From Biomphalaria glabrata (lineage: Eukaryota > Mollusca > Gastropoda > Planorbidae): a stretch of 64,000 nucleotides of DNA. The stretch lies in NCBI RefSeq assembly GCF_947242115.1, contig NC_074712.1, positions 15,274,666 through 15,338,665 on the forward strand, written 5' to 3'. The notes under the pieces were generated by a model that was given only the letters and a program-made list of their open reading frames with translations, searched no databases and was not told where the DNA came from. Both the position numbers and the translations under genes were made by a program. This document shows positions 14,201 through 24,165 of this stretch, piece after piece (the stretch's first letter is position 1; every line of letters starts with the position of its first letter).

Positions 14201-16834
14201 AGTTTAGATCTAAATCTAGATAGTGAATTAGATCTAGACTGACTAGACTATTCTACTCTACTCTAGGTCTAGATCAAGACTCAAGAGTAAATCTAGCTAT
14301 AATATAATGAATTACATAATTAGATCTAGATCTAGAGTAAATCTAGATAATGAATTACATAATTAGATCTAGATCTAGAGTAAATCTAGATTTAGGTCTA
14401 GAGGTCTAATCAGTCTAGATTTCTAGATCTAGAGTTAAGCTCTTTAAAGTTTTAAAGACAAGTGTCCGAGATGCGCCTCAAACGAAAGATCTAATAGTTC
14501 TAAATCTTATTTACAGTAATAAGTAAATTTTAATTATTTAATATTTCTTAAACAGTACCGCTTTATTTCTTTTAGATGTAGCTAATATTATCTGACACTG
14601 TAAAATCTTTAACAAACTATCACTAAAATCTATTTGGACTTAACAGACGCAAACTAGGACACCATTTGTAAACAAACGGAGTAGTGTCCACTGAAACGCC
14701 CCAAACGATGTAAAGTAAAATTACAAAAAATATAAAATAAAAGATGTCAATAAATGTTCATTTAAAATGATTAATTATGAAAATAGTTTATTACATATAT
14801 TAAAATCATTTAATCTTAATTAAAACTTCCATGAATACAGAAAACGTAACAAATCCTGAACTCGCATTAGACGCTACATGTGACGCCATAATTTATGCAT
14901 GGAAAACACCAGCACGGGGTCCCAAGGAGCGCCTCAACGCCTAATCCAATTTACTTCTCAAAATAAAAACAAATTAATTATTTTAAATCGCTACACACGT
15001 CTACTATTACATCAACATAATTGTTTTAGAAATATAAACTTTTTGTTTAGTAACAGGCTTTAAAATTGATTAACTTTACGATTTAAGACTAAATTGTGTT
15101 CAAGACGCTTCACGTGACGTCATGATTGAATGGTTAAATTTAGTAACCTCGTAATAAAAAAAGCACTTCGATTTGGATATTGCAATCAAACTTATTTGTA
15201 ATAAGCTTAAATTTCAGTAGAATAATGAAATATCTACGTACCTGATGGGTTGTTGATTCACAAAAAACAGATTAAATGAGGTTTTTGTGCAAGATTGCCG
15301 GCGATTGATCGTGTCGACGCTTGAGGCGCATCAATGGTTTATTGTGGGACACGCTATTGTTTACGTACTCCTGTTAATTACTACGCCAGTATTTCCAGCG
15401 GAAACGGCACTTCTTTTGTTCTACACAATACCTGTGATGCTCAAAAGAACTCTCATTCATAAAAAGTAGTGTTGTGGGAAAAATAATCCCATTCTTAACA
15501 CACGCAGCACAGGCGCTTCATCTGGGACACCTCGACCTATTTTAAGCTCGTTATGCATGTTTAGAAAGCTTTTAACAAAAAAAATACTTTAAAAGAAATC
15601 TTTAATGCTTGTTGTAACAGAAATGCAATGTTGAGCATATTATTTATTTCTTGTTTACAATTCATAGAGGATTGTAATTCCGTATAAAGTGGGACACATC
15701 GCGATGCGCCTCAAACGCCTTTTTGTGACCGTGTTTAATCAATATTTTAATAACCTTGAGAAAAACTAAATAATGACATTGAAATATGAGGATCTTGTTA
15801 ACATATTCCAACAAAGATGGAAGTTTTATGCCCCTTGGTTTTAGTACGATATTAATTCAATCATACCATGGTGTTCCGTGTTACATCAAAAGCTGCCATT
15901 TTGGGTAGTAATTTCACACATTTTTTACAATTTCAATATTTCCCTAGCACCTTATGAGCTCAAAATATCAAAATTTATAGATTAACCATTTCTTAATGCA
16001 ATGTAATGCAAATTGTCACATTTGAATAACAATCTTATGAAATACGGACTTTTTAGTGAACCAATACCTAGTTGTAACCAGTACTGGAGAAACACTCATA
16101 TAGAAGCTTACAAATTAAAGGACATGAAGAACAACATCAATGGCCAGTTTGACATTCTACATGCTCAAAGAAATTAAAGAGTGAGCCAAACTACACAAAT
16201 TGATGCATGTCATATCTTCAGTTCTAGCTTGGAATGCAGGGAAACTTAACAGCATGCATATATATTTATACACAATTTTGTTCAAATGTTAAATCGTAAA
16301 TTAACTACTTATATGCTGTATCTTGACAAAGCTGTTTATTCTTTTGGGGACATTATAAACCTGGCAGAGCTAGCCATCTACTCATAGGGGTGAAAATAAA
16401 AAAACAGAATCAAAACAGGCTCAAGGATAAGGCTTAAACAGCGGGAAAATATGGTGAGAAAATAGGATGAGCATTGACAAGATTTTAGTTTGCCAAAGGG
16501 TGTAATATTATTAATTAGTAGATAACTTATGATCTGTTGAGACAAATAATTTTAGTGAGTTTTAACCATAATTTCAAAACAGCCCTTTGAAATTACATGT
16601 ATGTATTTAAAAGTAATTTGGCTAATGATTGACTAAACTTTAGTGGAAAAAAAACATGCTAAATACTTATAAAAAAAAACACTTACAAATACAAAACAAG
16701 AGGAAGCCAAAAACTGTCATTAAAGTTAATCCTAGAAGTGTTTTTTTGACACTCCAGCGGCCATAGCGGAGAGACATTTCAAATGTTATCCACTGCCGCC
16801 GCAGTTTACTTATTCCAGAGTTACTGAATGGCAT
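5270..16834 (-). CDS. HtrL_YibB-domain type II membrane protein, complete (5 coding exons)
   Basis: Coding exons in transcript order are 16834-16687, 10274-10228, 7376-7138, 6837-6408 and 5554-5270. They sum to 1149 bp, or 382 residues plus TAG, and every junction keeps frame. All splice sites are GT-AG. Residues 1-30 are basic and polar. Residues 31-49 (KTLLGLTLMTVFGFLLFCI) form one signal-anchor helix, so the rest is probably lumenal (Golgi/ER) or extracellular. Residues 86-95 (ITVVTMFLDL), the aromatic stretch YKYKRWMRTF and FAWVDVGLFR (about 221-230) fit the HtrL_YibB family. That family is named from Escherichia coli yibB, beside LPS-core genes, and is glycosyltransferase-like. No enzyme activity is proven and none is asserted here. 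The introns hold a SINE, a LINE, another SINE and a 5-kb TIR transposon. A cysteine-bearing C-terminal exon follows the domain. The stop is placed at 5270 because no plausible further exon continues in frame. Confidence 0.85.
7539..7786 (-). repeat. tRNA-derived SINE, family 1
   Basis: Read on the minus strand, it has a tRNA-like head (GTGGCAGAGTGGTAAAGCAC, then a diverged B box). A conserved body follows (loss of the AATCCCA/AATTTC core, TGACCTT...ATCTGCCC) and the tail ends near 7539. It lies in the HtrL-like gene intron. This copy is diverged compared with the one at 10529. Confidence 0.75.
8181..9826 (+). mobile_element. 5'-truncated LINE (RTE-like) with internal inversion
   Basis: The segment 8491-9813 on + encodes reverse transcriptase without a stop. 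Landmarks are NWRGITLLSV, FVDFKKAFDSV, GVRQGCILSPFLF and the catalytic FADDVALL. A C-terminal region ending AAQCAERRRRT and TAA at 9811 follows. The segment 8181-8490 on - encodes the RT part that should come just before it (ITAEEVTMAIAVLKNNKAPG, VPEDWQKGVIVKLPK). The element therefore has its 5' end inverted. An 11-bp duplication TTAACCATTGT flanks it at 8170-8180 and 9827-9837. The 3' tail is a short TAAGTC repeat rather than poly(A), as known for RTE-type elements. The endonuclease domain is missing. The open reading frame suggests a young insertion. The RTE assignment is from recall of motifs. Confidence 0.9.
10529..10804 (+). repeat. tRNA-derived SINE, family 1, full-length with target duplications
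   Basis: An A-box-like TGGCTGAGCGGTAAAGCGC and a B-box-like GGTTCGAATCC lie in the first 60 bp. A conserved body follows (GGGCGCCTCTGAGTCCACC, ATCAGATGACCTTTACATC) and the tail is CTTAAAGGGGAACTTTA. A 13-bp direct repeat ATATTGGATAAAA flanks it at 10516-10528 and 10805-10817. Related copies lie at 7539, 17539, 35883, 42571, 50845 and 55996. The head resembles an RNA polymerase III promoter. Confidence 0.9.
11137..11502. repeat. Subterminal motif array, left end of the TIR element
   Basis: Three copies of a motif close to GTGTCCCATGAAGCACC with a GTGACGC-like extension lie at 11137-11163, 11304-11327 and 11481-11502. Orientation is mixed. In other transposons, arrays of this kind bind transposase, but that role is inferred here. 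Confidence 0.65.
14040..14440. repeat. CTAGAT-rich simple-sequence block
   Basis: Dense, imperfect repeats of TCTAGATC/TAGATCTAGA, including a near-exact tandem duplication of about 57 bp around 14290-14400. It lies inside the large TIR element. Similar blocks occur at 18230-18900, 21655-22040, 43600-44240 and 55320-55390. Confidence 0.7.
14462..15717. repeat. Subterminal motif array, right end of the TIR element
   Basis: Copies related to GTGTCCCAGATGAAGCGCC, often extended by TCAAACG, lie at 14462-14484, 14645-14664 (weak), 14684-14707, 14871-14887 (weak), 14917-14941, 15096-15121, 15318-15353, 15511-15530 and 15691-15717. The spacing is 100-250 bp. Confidence 0.65.
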
Positions 16835-17538
16835 CGTGGATCAAATGGTTTTGTACCTGAATGAACAAAAAAATATGTAATAAAATATTATATAATTAAT
16901 TATATATCATAATAATACCATGCCACGGTGAGGCCAAGTTATCCTGACTGCCAGGTTATCAAGACTCTTCTATATTTGTTAAACTTTCATGGCAACTATT
17001 TAAATGTAAACAATTTTTCAATTCTTTTACTAACTTTGAAAATGTTAGATATCTCTTAAGAAATGAAGTCAGGCTGCAGCAAAGGTCAAACTCAGGACCA
17101 CTGTGATGATACCCTAAAAAGTATAACACACAGCCATTCTTTATGCTAGGAATGTTGCATGAAATACGACTAAGCTTACATTTTATGTCAATTATTTTCT
17201 TGAATGAAATTGTCTAGTTTTTCAAAAAGCACAAACTCTCAAAAAAATGAAGCCAAAAGCTGTCTTAACTTAACCCTTGAAGGTTCTGGGTATTTTTTTG
17301 CTAGTCCTGAGGCCTGCAAGTGTAGAAACACTGCAGCCACTTTAGTGTCACCTGGTGGGTCCACATCCTTTGCACACACGCTACTGAATGTGCTTTTGTG
17401 TGTTTAATGATAATAACTTATTGTTGCTACAAATATTTTTGAATGAATTATTTGATCTAAGTTCCAGAATGTTACAACATACTTTATATCACATGAAAAA
17501 CATTTAGGTACATCATACTAGTAAAAAAAATAAAGAAA

Positions 17539-17716
17539 AGTTCCCCTTTCAGACCTTGCGATTTGTAGGGCAGATGATGTCAAGATTATCTGTTTCTTTA
17601 GCCAACAGTTAACAAGCAGGGTGTCATGGCCAGCACAACGACCAACCGCCTTTACTTTCCCCAACTGAAGACAGGTACCCTTTAGAGTTGGGTGGACTCA
17701 AGGGAGCCCTAAAAAT
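17539..17716 (-). repeat. SINE family 1, truncated copy
   Basis: On the minus strand it matches the body of the copy at 10529 (CTGATG/ATCTGCCC, TTAGTTGGGGAAAGTAAAGG-like) and ends in GGGGAACTTT. The tRNA-like head is missing. Confidence 0.75.
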
Positions 17717-17882
17717 CTATCATACTTTTAAGTATGTACAAACAGAGTTCTCTAGAAAAGAAATAAATCTCGTATGCAGGTAGATTTATAAGCTCACTTG
17801 TTTTGAAAATAAAAACTATGAGATATATCAAAAATGAAAAAGAGAGAAAGCCAATGAGAGACAGTCTTTGAAATAAAGAACA

Positions 17883-18064
17883 GTTGGATGGCTGCCTGGT
17901 CGTGCGGTTTGCATGCTGGACTGTCGTTCAGATTTATCGATGGTCCCGGGTTCAAACCCTGCCCACTCCCATCCCCCGTCGTCCTGCGGGAGGTTTGGAC
18001 TAGGAAGTAATTATCTTCAACTCTGAAGGAACATCCGAAACATGTAAAACATTTTACAAAACAT
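17883..18064 (+). repeat. tRNA-derived SINE, family 2
   Basis: The head is GATGGCTGCCTGGTCGTGCG with a B-box-like GGTTCAAACCC. A conserved body follows (CCCATCCCCCGTCGTCCTGC, GGGAGGTTTGGAC) and the tail is CTCTGAAGGAACATCCGAAA. Copies of the same family lie at 26226, 35039 and 58863. Confidence 0.8.
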
Positions 18065-18229
18065 TTTTTTACAAGCTCAAGAGTTCTCAATGGAAAGATT
18101 GAAGGAGGCCATATACAGTGATAGCTCTACCTATATATTAGTAATAGACACTAGACTTACAATGACTACATGTAGGAAGACTAAGAGTAAGAGGTCGATA
18201 TGATATTTAAACAAGCCACTTGATCTAAA

Positions 18230-18900
18230 TCTAGATTTTCAATTTTCTAGAGATCTTATAAATCTCATACTTTGTACTATATAAACACTATCGTACTTGA
18301 CTATAATATTAGTATATATTATTATATACACTACAATCATAGTTCCTCGTACTCGTAGAAGTCTTAGATTATAAATTAAAATTGCAGGCCAGAAGTTGGT
18401 ATACTCATCAGTCATAATGCTGGCTATACTACATGACTAAATAAGATATATATTGACAAGATATAATTATTATAAAAATTAATATTATATTATAAATTTA
18501 ATAGAGTATTCTAGATTCTAGATCTAGAATCTAGTAATTACATTTTATTATAAAAGTTAGACTCTCACTGATTACATTACAATCTCAGGATCTAGACTAG
18601 ATCTAGTTGAGGAATAGATTCTTAGATATTCTAGTCTAATCTAGTTACTTAGTTAGCATAGAATCGTAGATATTTTTTTTTATTAAATTTAAATTATTTG
18701 TTTCTAGACTCTACAATAACTAGACTGACTAGAGGGGTTGAGCCTATAGTAATAGTTAGAGTATAGAGGTCTCAATTACTCTATATGACATTATCATGTC
18801 ATGATTATGACAGATTCAGATTAGATGATGATAGATCTAGAATATAGATCTTCAATCTAATCTACATCTAGATCTCAATCTAAATTCTTTGATCTATTCT
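18230..18900. repeat. CTAGAT-rich simple-sequence block
   Basis: Imperfect TCTAGA/GATCTA-rich sequence without coding potential, like the block at 14040. Confidence 0.55.
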
Positions 18901-19129
18901 TAGTATTCTTTGTCAGTATGAGTATGTGACTATGTATTTGTCTTGCCTTTTAGGTTTTTGTTTTAGGCTTTTTTAGTTAGACTAAACTTTAGACTTTCAC
19001 TTTGGGATAGTTGATCAAATTTTGAATTCGCTGCCTGGGCCTTGATCAAGACAATCAAGTTGAGATATCTAGACTAGTATCTACACTACTGTCACTACTA
19101 CTAACTACTAGATTGATAGATCTAGTCTC

Positions 19130-21653
19130 AGTAACTTACGTTTATCGAACAAGTTAAGCTCATTTGCCGACATTTTTTATGTTTGAATTTGTGTATCTCC
19201 GTAAAAATTAGACCTAGAAAAAAACTGATTATATCTATGAACTCCTCATCCATTTTTCTTAAAAAGTAGACATGTTTTATTCTATTACTACTCAAAGTTA
19301 AACTTATATTTGATGTTAAAGTGAGTCAGGTCGATGATTTCAAAAGCTTAAATTATCGAACACTTTTTTACCTCTATCTTATCTTATCGAACATATTAAG
19401 AACTTATCGAACACATGAGAAGTATGGTGTTTTAAAAGTGTTATAATCTTAAAATTTTGTGAAAAGTATGATGTTTCAAAAGTGTTATAATCTATATTTT
19501 TAAAAATTTATATCATTTTCTTTTTACGCCATGTCAAGACAGACAGATTTTAGTCATTTTCACATGGTCCACATCGAAGGAATCTATAATCTATCACTGA
19601 TCAGCTCTGCTTAGAAACTGACGGTGCTAAGCCCAGTAACGCATTATCGTAGTACTTATTTAGGTCTAAGCTATTTTGAGACATAAGGCCATTAATAAAT
19701 TAAATCCAGATATTATCTATTTGAGGGAGAGCCTAATAAGCTTTGGTAGCCAATAGATAATCCTCCCCAAGTCATTGCAGGACACAACAGTTTACTTGGT
19801 TGACCTAAAAACAAAACATACGGTACGCGGCCCTACGTAACTAGCCGCCGATCTAGCACGCTCAGTGTATGTAACAGCCCAAAAGTCAGTGCTAGATATT
19901 TTTCGATCTGGGCGGGGAAGGGGGGTGGTGCTGAAAAGCTTTGGTAGCTTGCGAGCTGTGTTACCTATAGATGTAGATAGATACGCCCTCCCTAAACCAC
20001 CTGGTTGACCAAAAAAAAAAAAAACACCGTATTTTAGAGCACGCTTAGTATTTGTCACACACACACACAAACAACATATCTATATATCTATCACGCCTAG
20101 TGTTTGTGACCTAATTAGCGGCTTGACCTTAGGTACTCGAATGATGGCTCCTCCCCCTTTCCCCTCAACATTGTTCTTACTACAACTTGAACAATGTTTT
20201 GGGGCTGCGTTGGTGGCCTGGTTTACACCTGTGTGTTGGGCTGTCACTGACCTTTTTTTTTTTTTGTTGTGTGTTAGTCTGGTGGCTGCGTTTGGATTGA
20301 GTCTTGAAATTTACGTTGTTACTTTGCACTGAAAAAGTGTGAATGTGGAGAGTGGAATTGCGTAAGAAGAAAGCGCGGGTAAGGGGGTGTAGGCAGAATA
20401 AGAGAGTGGTTAAATGTGTTATTGTTATTATTTTGAGTATTTGTGATGTTTCAAAGGAGTGTCTTTGTAGCGCATTATGAGCTTTATCATACTTTATGGT
20501 ATATGGTACTTTATATATAATTTTTTTAGACCCTGCGCCACACGTCTAGATCGAGAAGCACAACTGACTATGTATTTGAGGCTGACGTCACATTTTAATG
20601 GTCGATCAATTATTGATGATCTCTTGATACAGTGTCTGGACTGTTTCTCTCCCCCCCCCCCTTTTTTTTACCTACCAAAGACATTTCTATTTCAAAATAC
20701 CATATCTATATTCTATACCTCCCCCTTAGCCTTAGCCCTTTCGTTTTATTAATATCTCTTCACATCAAGCACATGCGCTAGGTATTGGTTTATAACACAT
20801 AATTCAGAAGTTAATAGAATGGGGCATCTGAAAAAAAAACACAACTGGATATATTCTAAATTCATTGTTCCTGTGTTATATTTTATATTCCTTGCACCTA
20901 TGGCAGCACAACCATGATAATAGCATCAAACTATATGTGTCATAAAATCAAGCTTTTAAAATGGGTACAATTAGTGCATATCGATGTAAATCTATTTACT
21001 TAGAAAAATATAGCACATTTACGGTAAACCACAAATAGCTGATACAAATTGTTACACATGGGTAATTTATATATGTACTTTGCATTACATTATTTTTAAA
21101 AATAACAATTAAAAAATATATAATTTAAATATTTTGTGTTCTTTGGGTTATATCCCTTTGATGTTTATTTTTAACATTAAAATGGCGTTCGATATCTTAC
21201 GAAGCTGAGATTGCTTATATAAAAACTGCTATTATCGAACACCCCCTTTTTAAACCTCAATTTTCATGTTTAGGTAACAAAGGACACTTTCAAATAAATA
21301 GTTGTAAATATTTCTCAGCCTAATTAGAAGCGTATTATATAGTTTTTTTGAGCTGAAGCATCATTAGCATTAAAAAATACCCTTAACCCGAGACTCACTC
21401 CACTCTTCCCAAGAGTTCAAAAAATGTGAAATTTTTATACCAATATTACCAATGCACTTTGAATATAAGTAAAAAAAATGATCCTCGGGTGAAAATGAAA
21501 CTAATTATAACTTAACTATAAAGAAATGGACGATGCACAATAAGAATGGACTAGTTTCTTTATAATCATCGAAATAAAGGAGAATTTTAAAAAATACAAT
21601 GGGGTGTTCGATAAGTACCTTAAAACGAAGGTGTTCGATAGATGTAAGTTACT
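19130..21653. mobile_element. TIR element (~2.5 kb) with TTATCGAAC subterminal motif
   Basis: The left end AGTAACTTACGTTTATCGAA is at 19130-19149. The right end, reversed, matches the 21-bp terminus at 19 of 21 positions (21633-21653). The word TTATCGAAC recurs at 19142, 19353, 19384 and 19404 and again near the right end at 21187 (inverted), 21232, 21606 (inverted) and 21633 (inverted). No transposase was recognised, so this is likely non-autonomous. The interior (19.8-20.3 kb) is locally GC-richer and has a pyrimidine-rich run. No clear target duplication was found. Confidence 0.55.
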
Positions 21654-22047
21654 CTATATACTAATATAGATCTAGAATACATCTAGATCTAGTATTAAAT
21701 TATATAATTTAGTATAGATCTAGATTATTCTAGATCAATATCTAGTCCAGCCTAGACTCTACTCCGACCCAAGTCCCTAACTTAGGGCCTAAGTTTTGGT
21801 TTACCCACGTCTCAAACTCAAAGCCCAAGTGAGACTCAGGTATACGACCTACCTATATAATAATAGTCTAAATTCTAAATAGACCCTATATTGCAATCTA
21901 ATCTAAGTGAGGCAACCCAAAGAAAGGGGGAACAACAACATAGCAGCTAAAACACACGGGCAATCCTCTGATACTTGTCTATGAGATTTACAGACTATAG
22001 ATCTATATTTTAGATCTATTATATGATTAGATCTAGATTCTACTTAC

Positions 22048-22200
22048 TGCCTGTCGCCATATCTAATGGAAGTCTAAGATGTCTCTGTTAACTCTGTTAT
22101 CAACTGCTCATTCATGCTGTGTGTAGATTTGCGTCCTGGTGCTCCTGTGCAAGGCGAGGTTATATTTGGCCTACTTGTCGATCGAGGTATCTCCACCTGT
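22048..22200 (-). other. Possible 5' UTR exon of the HtrL-like gene
   Basis: On the minus strand a strong donor (GCA|GTAAGTA) ends at 22048, and the sequence upstream is less AT-rich than its surroundings. The first coding exon at 16834 is preceded by a clean acceptor (TTCATTCAG, exon start 16856), so an upstream non-coding exon must exist. This is the best candidate I see. It contains a short ATG-started ORF that closes before the donor. The upper boundary is a guess. Confidence 0.33.
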
Positions 22201-22689
22201 CTAGAAACATACATAACAAAATTTTTATCATAACGATTGGTGCGAAGCATAGACTATATTCAAAAAGTTAACACTTACCGGGTATGCCCAACAATATGCA
22301 TATACTCACAATCGAAGAGCATGTTAAAATTAGTGTTGTGCTGTGTAGGACTGTAGGCCTATAATCTATTTTGAATATATTATTTTACAAAAAAAAAAAA
22401 ACGTGTTCAATTCGAAGACTATATAGCTCTAGTAAATCAACACATGCGTACTAATTCCCTGTTAATTTTGAGGTGGTAAAATTCGGACCAAATAAATTGG
22501 ATATCTGACCTAGTTTGAGATCGATTAGAACAATAAATAGGATTTTCATACATCTAGGGTTAAATTTATCTCTCATGGCACTGTTACGTTTTTGAAAATG
22601 GGGACTGATGCTGTGATATATAAATACTTAGCCAAGCTTCATAATTATTAGAACCAACCGTTGGTGTTATATGTTATAGCGTTTTAAGG

Positions 22690-22690
<1 letters not shown>

Positions 22691-22759
<69 letters not shown>
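22691..22759. repeat. (TA)n microsatellite
   Basis: An uninterrupted AT/TA dinucleotide run of about 35 units. Confidence 0.97.
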
Positions 22760-22761
<2 letters not shown>

Positions 22762-23445
22762 GAAGTAGGGAAGCTGGGGGTGTGCAATGGAATAGGCCTA
22801 ACAAGATTATAAAGATAACCTCGAGAACGTCCTCAAGAAAAGCAGAATGAACATGAAGGGCAATAACCATGCAGTGATCGCTCCTCATTGAATGGAGCAA
22901 TGGGCGTAGCAGAGTTCCCGTGGGCATGGGTTCAACAATATGATAGTGCTTACCCCCCCCACACACACACACACCAAACACAAACACACACAAAAAAACT
23001 TTAAAAAATTTTTGAGACAAATCATTGTCCAATGTGTGTAGGTTCACTTTCAGTCCAATCTATACACCCAAGACCAATTATTAGGGCCTATAGAATGCCT
23101 GAACATGCACTGACGTCGCAACCTGTGGTCAGTTTAGATCAATAGCTCATTGCCACGTTACAGTCCCATCCGTCACGCCGTTCCTTACGGGTGGTGATGG
23201 TCCAACCACGAATAGTGGCGGCACATTATGGAAACACACTGGAACACCTCGTAGGCCCTACCTCCAGCCTTAGAATGGTAAGGAGTAAGGAGGAAATTAA
23301 ACCCATACGAGCCGACCCGCGGCGTGGCATACGCCACTATTTAGTGACGGGTGAACACTTCCTGAAAGACACAGCTGTCTAAATGGGGTGAGTTTGGGCA
23401 AACGACCGTGTGCGCATGCCTGGAGAGCGAGGAAGGCGCGGGTGA

Positions 23446-24165
23446 GGGCGGAAGGAGGGTTAGAGAGTCGGCGTGCGTGCGTGGTGTTCCGCATGATTGG
23501 GCGACGTAGATAATTATATATATGTACAGAGAAGATAACTCGTTCTCCCCCCCCCCTCTTTTTTTTCTGAGCCGCGCTCTCTGACGCTGCGAAAGTAACG
23601 TGGGATAACTCTAGTCCTACTTGCAGAAATAAAAGAATTATCTTCCCATGAAATTTTTCATCGAGGGTTAGAGAGTCGGCGTGCGTGCGTGGTGTCCCGC
23701 ATGGTTGGGCGACGTAAGGAATTATATATACAGATCGTTGGCTCGAGGAATCGTATCCCGTGAAAATGGGTGTGATTAAATAATCATCTACTTGATGGGG
23801 AAACTCTGGACTAGGGATAGGTGAAGAGCCAATCTTTCACTCTTGGCCTCTGGTTAAAATCCTTCCGGTTGGTCAAAGGGTTAGAAATGGACACTCACTG
23901 ACCCCGTCAAGTGATCTACATGTTACATTTATATGTGTATTTATGTTTATGTATGTTGTGTGTGTTTGTGTTTGTTTTCTTGTAGTCTCCCTTGTTCTAT
24001 TGTTCAGTATGTTCACGGTTTACTCTTTAAGTGTGTCAGTAGTGTGTAGTCATTGTGTATTAGTCTCTGCTGGTTGGTCTCTCCTTGTTTTCACGTTAAT
24101 AAAAATGGAGTGTAACTTTTAAACATCAGTATTGTTAGTGTATTGTGATAATATAACACTACATT
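23446..24165 (+). mobile_element. Possible LTR-retrotransposon fossil (LTR plus start of internal region)
   Basis: A ~75-bp direct repeat containing TAGAGAGTCGGCGTGCGTGC occurs near 23459 and 23669. The stretch ending around 24163 (TAATATAACACTACA) is followed by TTTTGGTGGAG, which looks like the junction between an LTR and a primer-binding/leader region. An AATAAAAATGG lies shortly upstream, compatible with LTR polyadenylation. No gag or pol sequence was seen, so this is a remnant at most. The boundaries are uncertain and the family unknown. Confidence 0.3.

Larger units (their letters stand above)
10949..16100 (-). mobile_element. Large TIR DNA transposon (~5.15 kb), superfamily not determined
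   Basis: A perfect 23-bp inverted repeat, containing TGAGTGTTTCTCCAGTACTG, lies at 10949-10971 and 16078-16100. Minus-strand coding remnants lie between about 13720 and 12220. They include a basic stretch (KERLRKAAYRA, then SPHEKAWINRKRKERKQQ), a cysteine cluster (CLCELC, then CIERSCSNCG) and a WKVFKLQKQ region. I associate these with a transposase-like family seen in aquatic invertebrates. The remnants carry in-frame stops, so this copy looks dead. A repeated ~25-bp motif occupies both subterminal regions. The flanking dinucleotide may be a TA or AT duplication. A rearranged relative lies at 57843-58440, where only AT fits. The element sits in an intron of the HtrL-like gene. Confidence 0.75.
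16857..22047 (-). other. Probable 5' UTR intron of the HtrL-like gene
   Basis: No protein-coding sequence was recognised. It holds SINE copies at 17.54 and 17.88 kb, CTAGAT-rich DNA at 18.2-18.9 kb and a 2.5-kb TIR element at 19.13-21.65 kb. It is an intron only if the exon proposed at 22048 is real. Confidence 0.35.

Noticed and set aside
17794-18090. 98-residue minus-strand ORF
   Set aside because: It is the antisense reading of SINE family 2.
19792-20070. 92-residue minus-strand ORF
   Set aside because: It covers a locally duplicated, A-run-bearing interior of the TIR element. The composition is not protein-like.
22667-23047. 126-residue minus-strand ORF
   Set aside because: The N-proximal and C-proximal parts are translations of CA and TA repeats, and no domain is present.
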